A DNA stretch of 64,000 nucleotides, from assembly GCA_036873135.1 (NCBI GenBank), contig JAPTYO010000020.1:984081-1048080 (forward strand), in the 5' to 3' direction. Below, in pieces: positions 45,165-56,567 of the stretch (position 1 is its first letter; each line of letters begins with the position of its first letter). Origin of the DNA: Clarkia xantiana subsp. parviflora (Eukaryota; Streptophyta; Magnoliopsida; Myrtales; Onagraceae). The position numbers and the translations under genes were made by a program. The notes beneath the pieces are model-generated. The model made no database searches. It was not told the DNA's origin and saw only the letters and a program-made list of their open reading frames with translations.

Positions 45165-45343
45165 TGGTATCAAAGCTACCTTCTTTCATTCCTTTGTGCT
45201 GCATGCATTCGTCTTCTAGTGCTCATTCGACACAAGAAGCAAGTTTTTTTTTCTTCGGCCAAAGTCTTGTCAAATAAGACGTAAACTTCTCCGGATCATC
45301 TTCATTAATTGACGTATAGCCTTCAACACCTATATTAATCGAC

Positions 45344-47058
45344 ATGTCTCATAGTTCGCTCGTTTCTGCTGGTCTAATCTCGATCAACGCAGCCGCTCAA
45401 CTATCGTTGAAGCTCACATCAAAAAATTATCCATCATGGCGCGCTCAATTCCTTCACCTGCTAATTGGATGTGACCTTATTGGTTATATCGATGGCCAAA
45501 CCTCTTGTCCGTCTAAGGTGATTCAAATCGATGGCAAAGACGTACCCAATCCCAAGTATCCATTTGGGTGCGACAAGATCAATTGATTCTTCATGCCATC
45601 ATCGCTCGGTAACCGAATCGGTTATCTCAGTAATTAGCTTATCCAGGACGTCCCGGGAAGCATGGACCGCCCTTAGCAATGTCTATGCAAGTCGATCTCA
45701 TTCGCGTCTTATGTCACTTAAGGAGTAACTATCAAGATTAACCAAAGGTACGAAAATAATTTCTGAATTTATGGGCCAACTTAAGTCGGTTTCGGAAAAA
45801 CTTACCATCATTGGTTCACCGTTGGATGATATTGATCTTGTTATTCATACACTTAATGGACTCGGTCATGAGTTTAATGATATCTCAGCTGCAATTAGAG
45901 CACGAGAAAACCCTATCTCTTTTGAAGAACTTCATGAAAAGTTGCAGGAGCACGAACGTTTTCTTCGTCGAGACGGTGTTAGTCGGGAATCACAAGTCGT
46001 GACATCCCACTATGCCCAAAACCAACAGCAGAGGCGTAAACCACATAATAATGGAGGTACAAATCAATACCAGCATCGTGACTCTTATGGGACCCGCCAG
46101 CAACTCCAGCTTCAGGATTTAAGCTACCCACAAAATCAGCTTGAATCCAACTACAGGAGTGGTCACGGCAATCAGCACCAGCACCGACGTAACTACAACC
46201 AAAATTGCATAGTCTGTCAGTTATTTGACCGACCCGGTCACGGCGCTAAGTCGTGCAGAAGTGGGACCCGCCACAGACCTTCTGTCGCTCACCTCACATC
46301 CAGGAACGTAGCCATCCATCTTGGCTAGTCGACTCGGGAGCCTCGCATCATGTTACTTCTGATCACCAGAACTTGTCCGTTTATTCAAATTACGACAGAC
46401 CCGACAACCTGATGGTTGGCAACGGTGATGGCCTCCCCGTCACCCATACCGGTCAAACCTCAATCTCAACTGACTCTGGATCCTTTTTATTATCAAATGT
46501 GTTGTGTGTGCCGACTATCAAACGAAATCTTATATCGGTTTCGCAATTTTGCAAAACTAATGATGCGTCAATTGAATTTTTTCCGACTTATTTTGTGGTG
46601 AAGGATCTTCGTACGGGGGCGTCTCTACTTCGCGGGATCAATAAAGATGGTGTTTACGAGCTCAATTCCTCGAGCTCTCCTCCGACGGCCATGGTGACAA
46701 CTCCCAACAAGACAAGCAATTGGCACTACCGTCTAGGGCACTCAACATAAAAAACCCTATACTATTTTTTTCATCATCACATTAGTGCTGAAAATAAACT
46801 CAATAAAGGGTCGTGTAATGCTTGTTCTTGCAACAAAAGCCGCCGTCTTCCATTATTTACATTGTCGCTTAAAAGTAGTCGGCCGCTGGAACTTATTTAT
46901 TCCGATGTTTGGGGTCCCGCACCCGTCCACTCTATTGACGGCTTCCGATATTACGTAATCTTTGTGGATCATTTCACCAAGCTGTTACCCCGTAGTCGTT
47001 TTCGTGACATTTGCACCAAGATAGGACTTCTCGATAGTACGTCCTTCTTGCGGGGGCG
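45344..47058 (+). pseudogene. copia gag-protease-partial integrase of the nested chain
   Basis: Gag starts at 45344 (KLTSKNYPSWRAQFLHLLIG) and continues at 45771-46328 after frameshifts (ARENPISFEELHEKLQEHE). A zinc knuckle CIVCQLFDRPGHGAKSC follows. In another frame, 46253-46750, comes protease (WLVDSGASHHVTSD, active D-S-G) and the GAG-pre-integrase motif NWHYRLGHST. Integrase begins at 46862 (LELIYSDVWGPAPV, YYVIFVDHFTK). It then jumps to the end of the element, so RT and RNase H were deleted. Confidence 0.8.
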
Positions 47059-47218
47059 TATTAGAGATAATAGGAATAAGTAAAGTTATTTTCCTATAAG
47101 ACTTGTATATATCTTTTGTAATATTATATTTCCATATATTATCTGTAACACCTCAATATATTGAGGTTAAACCTATGTACACAATTTATCAAAATAGAAC
47201 AGAATATTATTCTCTATA
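47059..47218 (+). repeat. Right outer LTR of the nested copia chain
   Basis: 160 bp, similar to 44280-44432 with a few substitutions and a 6-7-bp insertion; followed by GATTA. Confidence 0.8.
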
Positions 47219-48400
47219 GATTAGAGCTACAAGTCGAGAGTAGCTTTTGGAGACAACTCATATGTCAAGTGAAAGGAAGATCAGAAATCAAGCTAAAATC
47301 TTTAAATGATTTTACTGAAACTATTAATAATGTATTATTTGTACCGGATCTTAAGACTAATTTGCTGAGTGTAGGGCAGCTCCTCCAGAAGGAGAAGTGT
47401 GAGATATATGAAGACAAGAAGGGCTCAACCTTAGTGATACAGATGAAACCTAACATTCTCTTTCCATTAAAGCTCGAGACTTTACAGAGAAGTCTTGCAG
47501 TTCAGGAGAAAAACAAAAAACACTCTTGGCTTTGGCATATAAGGTATGGTCACTTAAATTTTAATGACTCGATACCTTGTGTCAGAAGAAAATGGTGGTA
47601 GGCCTCCCTTTAAAGTACAGCAGCAGCTGTGTGAATGATGTGTTTTTGAGAAGCATGAAAGTGACAAATTCCCAAAAGATAAAGCTTGAAGAGCTACCAA
47701 ACCACTGTAGTTGGTTCATTCAGATCTATGTGGCCATATTACACCAACATCTAATGGAAGTAAAATGTACTTTATCTCATTTATAGACGACTTTACTAGA
47801 AAAGCAAGGGTTTCTATATTAAGTGAGAAATCAAAAGCTTTCAGTATCTTTAAAGTTTCCAAAGTTGCAATTGAAAAAAGTAGTGGGCACAAGATTAAGT
47901 GTTTTAGGACAGATAGAGGAGGTGAGTTCTGCTCAAGTGAATTCAAGAGATATCTGAAAGCTCATGGCATAGAAAGGCAAAAGACAGCTCCTCACACACC
48001 TTAGCGGAATGGTGTAGCAGAGAGAAAAAAACAAGACAGTGATGAATATGGTGAGAAGCATCATAAACACAAGAGGAGTGCCAAAGAAATTTGGCCTGGA
48101 GCAGTTGTCTGAAGCTTCCATGTGCTAAATAGTTGCCCAGCCTTTGCACTAAAATATATCACTCCTTAAGAAGCTTGGACTGGAGCTAAACCCTATGTAA
48201 GTCATCTTAGAGTGATGTGTTGCTTTTGTAAAAATGTCATCTTTAAATAGAGAGAAACTAGATGACAAGTCTGAGAAATGTGTATTCCCAGGCTTAAGTG
48301 ATGTTACAAGCGTATACATTGTTTAACCTCACCACAAAGAAGATATTGATAAGCAGGGATGTGAAGTTTGCTGAAGAGAGATGATGGGGCAGTGAGAAGC
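47219..48400 (+). pseudogene. copia protease end and integrase (host element, broken)
   Basis: The frame resumes with SFGDNSYVKVKGR-like sequence, INNVLFVPDLKTNLLSVGQL and the GAG-pre-integrase WLWHIRYGHLN. Integrase at 47711-48120: DLCGHI (first D), FISFIDDFTRKARV (second D region), FRTDRGGEFCSSEF, then NGVAERK after an internal stop (the E). Several stops and shifts. Confidence 0.78.
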
Positions 48401-50253
48401 CTAAAAGAGATGTGCTCATCGTAGAAGATAAGGAAGTCGAAGAAAATGAGCAAGCACATGCAGAAGAAGAAGATGACTGTGATTTCAACACACCAGAAAA
48501 AGAGGAAGGCCAAGAGATCGTTAATACCAATGATCAGTCACCCACTGAAGTGAGAGCTCAGGATCAAGAATGAGATGAAGAAGCACTTGACTATGGAGAG
48601 CTACCAACTGCAGTTGGACATCAAGAGGAGTGGCATAGAACCCAAGACCAGTCAAGAATTCAAGATATATTGATGATTATGAGGTTAGTTGTGTTGAAAT
48701 TTACATAAGTGATCCTGATCTTATAACTCATTACTGGATTTATGCTGATTGTGATCCTGTTAACTATGAGTCTGCCTGTAGATAGTAAATGGAGAGAAGC
48801 TACGCAAGTATAAATAGACTCGATAGAAAGTAAATCAAACTTGGAAACTGGTTAGGTTGCCTAACGATCATGAAAACATAAGAGTTAAGTGGGTGTTTAA
48901 AACAAAGCTTAATGAGAATGGTGAAGTAGACAAATACAAAGATCATATGGAATAGACTATACTAAGGTGTTTTCACCAATAGCAAGGTTAGACACAATCA
49001 GATTAGTAATAGCTCTAGCACCTCAAAATGAGTGTCCCCTCTACCAACTAGATAAAACCAGCATTTCTTCATGGGAAGCTATAAGAAGAAGTATTTGTTG
49101 ATCAACCACAGGTTTCTTGGTGAAGGGTAAAGAGAACATGTTGCATAAACTCAAGAATGCTTTGTATGGTCTAAAGCAGGCTCTTAGGGCCTGGTATAAC
49201 AGGTTATAATCATTTCTAATGAAGAAAGGGTTTGAAAAGTGTCATTATGAGCACACCATGTTTATGAAATCAACAAGAAATTGCAACTTCTTGATTGTGT
49301 GTGTATATGTAGATGATTTGATATACACAAGGAACAACACTGAGCTATATGATGGGTTTAAGCAGCTAATGATGAAAGAGTTTGAGATGTATGACTTAGG
49401 GAAGTTACACTATTTCTTTGGATTAGAAGTAAAATAGGGTTCTAATGAAATTAGTGTTTGCCAAAATAAATATGTTAGAGACATCTTAATCGGGTTTAAC
49501 TTACAGAATTGCAATTCTGTCAAAACTCCAAAAAACTAGAGCTAAATTCACAAAGGAAAGCTCAAGAGAGGAAGTAGATATAACTTTTTATAAGAAGCTA
49601 GTAGGAAGTCTTATGTATTTGACAGTTACTAGACCTAACATTCAATTTACAGTAAGTCTTGTGTCTAGATATATGGAGAAACCCACTGAAATGCATATCA
49701 ATGTAGTTTAGAGGATCCTTAGGTACTTGCAAGGATCATGGGTTAAGGTACATGAAAGGTCGGAAAGATGTCTTGATTGCTTACATTGACAGTGACTATG
49801 TAGGTGATAAATATGACATGAGGAACACCTATGGTTTTGCATTGATGCTAAGTCAAGTTGCAGTGTCATGGTCATCCAAGAAGCAACCAATAGTGACACT
49901 TTCATGCACCGAAGCTGAGTTTATTGCAACAACTTCATGTGCGTGTCAAGTTCTGTGGGTTAGAAGAATGTTAGAGAGTTTGAAAGAGAAGCAATTATGA
50001 GCCACTAAAGTGTTGTGTGGCAACAACTCCACCATCAAGCTCTCAAGGAATCCAGTTCTTCATTGTAGAAGCAAACACATTAATGTCAAGTATTACTTCC
50101 TTTTAAGACTTGTGTAAAGACAAATAAATTGAGCTAAACTTCTGCAAGAGTGAAGAACAAGTTGCAGATATCATCACCAAACTTTTGAAGACGAGCTCAT
50201 TTGAGTATTTGAGAAGAATACTTGGAGTTGAGCTGATAATTTAAGCTTGAAAT
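48401..50253 (+). pseudogene. copia RT and RNase H, tandem copy A
   Basis: Linker rich in E and D (48405-48570), then an RT start (LNENGEVDKYK, near 48910), LYGLKQALRAWYN and the catalytic VCVYVDDLIYT (YVDD at about 49308). RNase H at 49752-50000: YIDSDYVGDKYDMRNTYGFA, SSKKQPIVTLSCTEAEFIA. Many stops. Copy B repeats this whole block. Confidence 0.8.
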
Positions 50254-52135
50254 CTAAAAGATATGTGCTCATTGTAAAAGATGAGGAACTCGAAAGAAAA
50301 CGAGCAAACACATGCAGAAGAAGAAGACAGTGGTGATTTCAACACACGAGAAGAAGATGAAGGGCAATAGATCATTAATACCAATGATCAGTCTTCTACT
50401 GAAGTGAGAGCTCAGGATCAAGAAGGAGATGAAGAAGCACTGACTATGGAGAGCCACCAACTGCAGTTGTACCTCAAGAGGAGTGGCATAGAACCCAAGA
50501 CCAGTCAAGAAACAAAGATATCTTGATGATTATGAGGTTAGTAGTATTGAAATTCATAGAAATTATCCTGATTTTATAGTTCATTACTGCATTTATGTTG
50601 ATTGTGATCCTGTTAACTACGGGTCTTCCTGTAAAGATAGTAAATGAAGAGAAGCTATGCAAGTAGAAATAGACTCAATAGAAAGTAAATCAAACTTGGG
50701 AACTGGTTAGTTTGCTTAACGATCATGAAACCATAGGAGTTAAGTGGGTGTTTAAAACAAAGCTTAATGAGAATTGTGAAGTAGACAAAAACAAATCTAG
50801 GTTAGTAGCAAAAGGTACAAACAATCATATGGAATAGACTATACTGAGGTGTTTTCGCCAGTAGCAAGGTTAGACACAATCAAGTTAGTAATAGCTATAG
50901 CACCTCAAAATGAGTTGCCCATAAAGTCAGCTTTTCTTCATGGGAAGCTAGAAGAAGAAGTATTTGTTGATCAACCACCAGGTTTCTTAGTGAATGGTAA
51001 ATAGAACATGGTGTATAAACTCAAGAATACTCTGTATGGTCTAAAGCAGGCTCCTAGGGCCTGGTATAGTAGGCTATAGTCATTTCTGATGAAGTAAGTG
51101 TTTGGAAAGTGTCATTATGAGCACACATTGTTTATGGAATCAAACAAAAATTGCAACTTCTTGATTGGGTGTGTCTATGTAGATGATTTGATATACACAG
51201 GGAACAACACTGAGCTATATGATGAGTTTAAGCAGCTAATGGTGAAAGAGTTTGAGATGTTTGACTTAGGTAAGTTACACTATTTCTCTGGATTATAAGT
51301 AAAACAGGTTTCTAATGAAATTAGTGTTGCCAAAAGAAATATGTTAGAGACATACATCTTAATCAAGTTTAACCTACAGAACTGTAATTCTGTCAAAACT
51401 CCAATAGACACTAGAGCTAACCTCACAAAGGAAGGCTCATGAGAGGAAGTAGATAGAACTTTCTATAAGCAGCAAGTAGGAAGTCTTATGTACTTGACAA
51501 CAACTAAACTTAACATTCAAGTTGCAGTAAGTCTTGTGTCTAGAATATGGAGAAACCCACTAAAATGCATCTCAATGCAGTAAAGAGGATCCTTAGGTAC
51601 TTGCAAGGAACTAAGGATCATGGGTTAAGGTAAAAGAAGGGTTAGAAATATGCATTGATTGCTTACACTGACAGTGACTATGCAGGTGATAGAGATGACA
51701 GGAGGAGCACCTTTGGCTTTGCATTGATGATAAGTCAAGGTGCAGTGTCATGGTCAACCAAGAAGCAACCAATAGTGACACTTTGAAGCACCGAAGCTGA
51801 GTTTGTTGCAGCAACTTCCTGTACGTGTCAAGTTATGTGAGTTAAAAGAATGTTAGAGAGTTTGAAAGAAAAGCAAGTCAGACCCACTAAAGTGTTTTGT
51901 GACAACAATTCCACCAATAAACTCTCAAGGAATCCAGTTCTTCATGGTAGAAGTAAACACATTGATGTCAGGTATTACTTCCTTCAAGACTTGTGTAGAG
52001 ACAAAGAAATTCAGCTGAGCTTCTGCAAGAGTGAGGAACAAATTGCAGATATCCTCACCAAACCTTTGAAGACGAGCTCATTTGAGTATTTAAGTAGAAG
52101 ACTTGGAGTTGAACTGATAACTTAAGCTTGAAATC
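50254..52135 (+). pseudogene. copia RT and RNase H, tandem copy B
   Basis: Starts at the same CTAAAAGA...ATGTGCTC point as copy A, 1853 bp later, and runs to the same GCTTGAAATCTA end. It includes FSPVARLDTIKLVIAIA-like RT, YGLKQAPRAWYS, CVYVDDLIYTGN (about 51170) and the RNase H end CDNNSTNKLSRNPVLHGRSK, ADILTKPL. Its lesions differ from copy A, and it is the more conserved over the RNase H end. Confidence 0.8.
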
Positions 52136-52165
52136 TAGCAACATTGTCAAGCTTAGGGGAATGAA

Positions 52166-52528
52166 TGTTAAAATGTTTTTGTTTTTAGCAAGTCAGTTAG
52201 TATCCTAAACCGGTTCGGAAATGGATTTAGATCGCCGGTTTAATCTTTAGTTTCCAACTCGCGATTTGCGGCACATGTTTTTTGATTTTGCATATTATGT
52301 TAACTGTTTTCTAGTTTAGTTGAAGTAGTGTGCTTAAACTTAGGAATTTTATGTTTTGCAGACACTATAAATTCGTTGTAGTCCCCCATAAATTTTAATT
52401 AATTTAGTCGATTACATATACATCTCCTATGTTTTCTGTTTCCTTCTTTTGCAAGTTCGAGCTTTTTGCTGCATAAGTTGAAGGAGTAACCAGGTGTTTG
52501 AGAGTGTTCTTGATCAGTCCAATTTACA
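52166..52528 (+). repeat. 3' LTR of the host copia element
   Basis: 363 bp, TGTTAAAATG...AATTTACA, preceded by the purine-rich AGGGGAATGAA. Its last 95 bp match the remnant before the primer-binding site at 43249. Confidence 0.75.
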
Positions 52529-52565
52529 AGATCAAATAACCACAACTTTTTATACGTAATTTTGA

Positions 52566-53414
52566 GGGTTAAGAACCTATGAAAGGTTTGAACTATCACC
52601 CATGTTAACGGGAGATGTTTGAAATTTAAAAAGTTAATAATAGAGGTCTGAAATTTCAATTTTGTTGATTTGAGGTTTTCCGTCCATTTTTAGGGTTAAA
52701 TTTAACAGAATTGAGTGAAATGACATTTTTGCCCCTTTAATATTTTGTTTTATTTAATATCTTATTTAAGAAAATGTGAAATGACAAATTTACCCCTAAA
52801 TCAAATTAAAACCAGCCAACTCCGGTCACCGCCACCTGACTCCGGCCACCACCACCGGACTCCGGCCACCACTACCCGACTCCGGCAACCACCACCTCGA
52901 CTCCGACGACCACCACCTCTGCTCCGGCGACCCGACTCCGGCCACACCTCAGCAAAAAAGCTCTGATCGGAGCTTTGTGCCTCTGGTCGGAGTCACAAAG
53001 CTCCGATCTGGAGCTCAGTGGCTCTGGTCGGGGCCACAGAGCTCCAGATCGGAGCTTTTTTGGCTCCGATTTGGGCCCAATCGGAGCCTTGGTGGTGGTC
53101 GCCGGAGTACGGTGGTGGTCGTCGGAGTACCGTGGTGGTCGCCGGAGTACCGTGGTGGCTTCAAGGGCATTTTGGTCTTTCACTCCAAGCATGTGAGGGG
53201 CACACTTGATAGAAGGGCATTTTTGGAAATTTATTTTATTAACGGTCACATGCCAAACATGTGACCAACTTCCGTTAGTTTTAACGGAAAAAACTAACGG
53301 AGACCGCTGTTATCAACAGAACTAAAATTTCAGACCTCCGTTATTAACTTTTTAAATTTCAGACATCTCCCGTTAACATGGTGATAGTTCAGACCTTTCA
53401 TAGGTTCTTAACCC
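52566..53414. mobile_element. Mutator-like MITE with exact 9-bp target duplication
   Basis: 849 bp. TAATTTTGA stands at 52557-52565 and 53415-53423. Terminal inverted repeats of about 95 bp begin GGGTTAAGAACCTATGAAAG and include GTTAACGGGAGATGT and AAATTTAAAAAGTTAATAA on both sides. The centre (52800-53160) is GC-rich with repeated CCACCACC, TCCGGC and GGTGGTCGCCGGAGTA motifs, themselves arranged as inverted blocks. No transposase. Confidence 0.93.
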
Positions 53415-53423
53415 TAATTTTGA

Positions 53424-53979
53424 TTTACGAATATATTCTTTATAATATGAAAATAAAGATAAAAACCTAAAAAAAATGACATGACCATATATATCTAATT
53501 TACATAAAGTGCAACCTAAAAAAAAACATCATATATATATATAATTTACATACATGCGTGTAGCAAACTAATCACCCGTAAAATGCATATATTTTTAATA
53601 TAATATATTAATTTAAAAACGAATTTCTATTTCTACACAAAATAAAATTTAACCTTATCATATATTTAATAATATAAACTTTTATACGAGTAAAATCTCA
53701 CATAAAATGTGAGTCAATCACGACTAGAATCACCTCCTCTCTTTTTCCTTTTTCTACAAACATATATTGGTCTTACAAAGGCTGACAACTCCACCTTCTG
53801 ACCAAACCGAAAAAAAAAAAAAAAATTGTTTAAAAAAATTGCTGACGTGGATAACATTTTTTTTTCTTTTTCTTTTTCCATCTGGCATACTCAACTTCAA
53901 TTATTTACACACAAGTAATATTATTCTATGGCCGGCCCTACGCTACCTACCATTCCCAGGAGAGGTTGTTAACTTGTTA
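53424..53979 (-). other. 3' flank of the TVP38-like gene
   Basis: AT-rich; the part next to 53979 is probably the 3' UTR. No other gene seen. Confidence 0.45.
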
Positions 53980-56567
53980 TCAAGAAGAATCCGTCTTGTC
54001 TACCTGTATCTTCTCCAACTCATAAACGACGCCGTTCGCTTTGCACCCCTCTTCAACGCTCATCTCGTTCATTTCCAACTCATCTAACGATCTTTTGGCA
54101 TATACAGTGAAAGCAACGGTTGTGATGATAGCCACCACAAGTGAGATAACGTTGTAGGTGATCTCCACCGGAGTTAACCGGTGATTGCCGTACTTGACAT
54201 CCGCAAATGTTCGTATCAGCCGTCCACTGCCACATGAACAAGGATCATTAAAATTAAGCCACGTGGCACTCCATATAATAATTATATAATAGTGTATATA
54301 TTATATACGGAAAAGAACCTAAAATCTGTCTGAATTAACACCATGGGTTAATTTGGTGTCTGAGGTTTAGAATGAGTGAATGACTGTCTGAAGTTTTATA
54401 TATGTTGCTATTTGGTATCTCCGTCTATTTTTGGGTTAAATTGAACGGAATCTGGTCACTTGAGTGGCCAATTTTCAAAATTTCAAAAGAACCCACGACC
54501 AGCCAATTCCGGCCGATTTAAGGCTTAGGGTTCCGGCCGCTTTCCGACCAATTCCCGGCCGATTAAGGCCAATTACGGCCGATTTAGGGCTAAGCATCTC
54601 CGATTCCGGCCTATTGCGGCCAAACCCAGCCCGATTACGGCCAACCCACCCCGATTCCCGCCGATTACGACCAAACCCACCCCGATTCCGACCGCTTACG
54701 GCTTAACCCGTCCCGATTCCGGCCTATTCCGGCCAATTTTGGCCGATTCCCGGCTAATTCCGATCAATTGGAGGTGGGTGGCTGGAGGTGGGTGGCCGGA
54801 TTGTCAGTTGATTTTTTTTTAAAAAAAGGACAAAATTGTCTTTTCAATTAAGTCTATTAAATTTAAACTAAAAAACTAACGGAAAATCAAGTAGGCACAA
54901 AACTGGAAATTGGGACACCAAATATCAACAGTTTAAAATTGAGACACCAAACTGACGCTCATGTCAAAATCCAGACAGTTTTTAGGTTCTATTCCCTAAT
55001 ATATATTCATTAGAACCATGCAGTCCACATAAATGAAAAGGTGAAAAGGAGGGGTTTTGGCAATATTGGTCCAAGTTGATCCGTGGTGGAATAAAAGATG
55101 AAGTCATCCTTATCTAGCAAAAAGCATGAACAAGAACAATTAAAGTTATGGCTGTAATGCATCCTCATCATTAACCATCAATTATATGGTTGGTTGGTTG
55201 CTGATGAGTGAGGGGATGGCCAAAAGGTTAGGTTTGTTTCGTCTAGTTATGCCGGTTTCTAAAATCTAATCAATTATAATAAAGCTCTATCATTTGATTT
55301 AAGTAGCAACTTCAATTAGTTGTAATGTTGCAATAAACAGGAAACATCTGGATACAGGTTGTATCAATCAAGCAGTTTTAATCCAAAGGCCATTTGAACT
55401 TAAAAAAGATTCAACCTATTTCTATGAAAGGAAGAAAGAAAACTTAAAATGAGAGACTTGAGTGAAAATTGGTGAGAAAGCAGAGAATTTTACCATTTCA
55501 AGAAATAAGTGTTTGAGAGAATTAATCTTTCCACCTTTTGAGTAAGTTTCACTTTAAGTTTCTCATCTTGAATCATTGCTGTTAAAACAATTTTAGCAGA
55601 AAGAACTAATAAATAGATTTAAGAGAAATAGAGGGGGTTGAGATAAGAGAAAAATGTACCTGTAAATGTAGATGAAGGCTTCAGGTATCATTCCAGCAAT
55701 AGATCCCCACAAGTATGGCCAGAACCGAAGGCTTGTCACTACTATTGCATAATTGAATATTGTGTAAGGGAATGGTGAAATCCTAAAGATTGCAACAACT
55801 CGGAATTGATGGAACCAGCTTCCTTCCCCAGCTAGCCTAAGCATTGCTGCCTTTCGAGGCCATCTTTTCAACCATTGCTGTTACATAGACCGTCAAGAGT
55901 CAAAATCAAGATTCAAGAAGGATATGATTAACTCAATCAATGTTACTGGAACTTCTATGAAAGAAATGAGAAATTAAACAGTAATATGCCTTACATGGAT
56001 ACGATCACGGAACAGAAGCCCAATCAAATATGGCAGGATCATGCCTACTGTTGTTCCAACCATTATGATAACAAACCCTAGACCATATCCAAATATCATT
56101 CCAGCTAGCCACATGGAAGGTCCGGAGGGGATGAGGAAAACTGGAAACAAGGCCAGAGAAGCAACGAGTACTATAGCTAGGACTGGACGACCAAATGCAG
56201 TCGCTTCCCATTGCATCATAGGGATAAGTATCTGCAAAGCATAAGCACACATAAGAGGTAACCATGAAATGCAGAACAAGAAATGTGAGTTCAGATGCGA
56301 AGGAATCGTCGGATAGAGATATGTATATACCTTTTCGAATATGAATGGCACTCCCCACTTCACAAAAATAAGAACCGCGATTAGAATCGTAATGACCAGT
56401 GTTAATGCTTTCAACAATTTAATCCTTCCTCCGCCATCAGGTTGTAAAGCATTAGCTTCAATTGCACTTGGATCATCAGATATTGCCACCCTAGCATATT
56501 CAGTATCATATCCAGCAATATTCTCAACGTTCGGTTCTTTTTTCATTGCTTCCGATGTGTCTGGCAT
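53980..56567 (-). CDS. TVP38/TMEM64-like (SNARE-associated/VTT domain) membrane protein
   Basis: Four exons: 56567-56331, 56231-55995, 55877-55660, 54226-53980; 939 nt, 312 residues, phases 0, 0, 2. The start [12 protein letters not shown] is chosen because an AG acceptor for a 5'-UTR intron lies just upstream (about 56588). Residues 48-75 are a first membrane helix ([20 protein letters not shown]). The VTT/SNARE_assoc (DedA-like) domain follows: [71 protein letters not shown]. Exon 4 adds a last helix ([20 protein letters not shown]) and a short acidic cytosolic tail. Relatives act in the Golgi/ER; animal TMEM41B/VMP1 are lipid scramblases, but the plant role is unclear. Leader donors are at 57747 or 57964. 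Intron 3 (1.4 kb) holds a MITE. Confidence 0.92.
54309..54996. mobile_element. Mutator-like MITE in intron 3 of the TVP38-like gene
   Basis: Ends GGAAAAGAACCTAAAATCTG and GTTTTTAGGTTCTATTCCC pair for about 80 bp (GTTAATTTGGTGTCTGAGG versus TGAGACACCAAAC). The inside (54480-54760) is an array of CCGATTCCGGCC/GGCCAATTACGGCC-type short repeats. Flanks are TA-rich (ATTATATAC / TAATATATA), so the target duplication is not decisive. Confidence 0.8.

Larger units (their letters stand above)
44280..47218 (+). mobile_element. Nested copia chain with three LTRs and TATA-type termini
   Basis: Outer LTRs 44280-44432 and 47059-47218 are similar, begin TATTAGAGATAATA and end TTCTCTATA. Flanks are GATAA (44275-44279) and GATTA (47219-47223). 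Removing the insert plus one flank restores the host reading frame (LDKSYKSRVAFGDN). A third, different LTR sits inside (44961-45164). Primer-binding sites TGGTATCAAAGC follow the first and second LTRs; G-rich tracts GCGGTGGCG and GCGGGGGCG precede the second and third. Confidence 0.8.
43060..52528 (+). mobile_element. Decayed Ty1/copia element with nested insertion and internal duplication
   Basis: A degraded left LTR remnant (about 43060-43247, sharing CCAGGTGTTTGAGAGT with the right LTR) is followed by the primer-binding site TGGTATCAGAG (43249-43259). Gag, protease, integrase, RT and RNase H follow in copia order, with many stops and frameshifts. A second copia chain interrupts the protease region (44280-47218). 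The integrase tail to RNase H segment is present twice in tandem. The right LTR is 52166-52528. Not capable of movement by itself. Confidence 0.85.

Noticed and set aside
52745..53264. Overlapping Pro/Ser-rich ORFs on both strands
   Set aside because: They are inside a MITE with inverted GC-rich blocks; the open frames reflect repeat composition.
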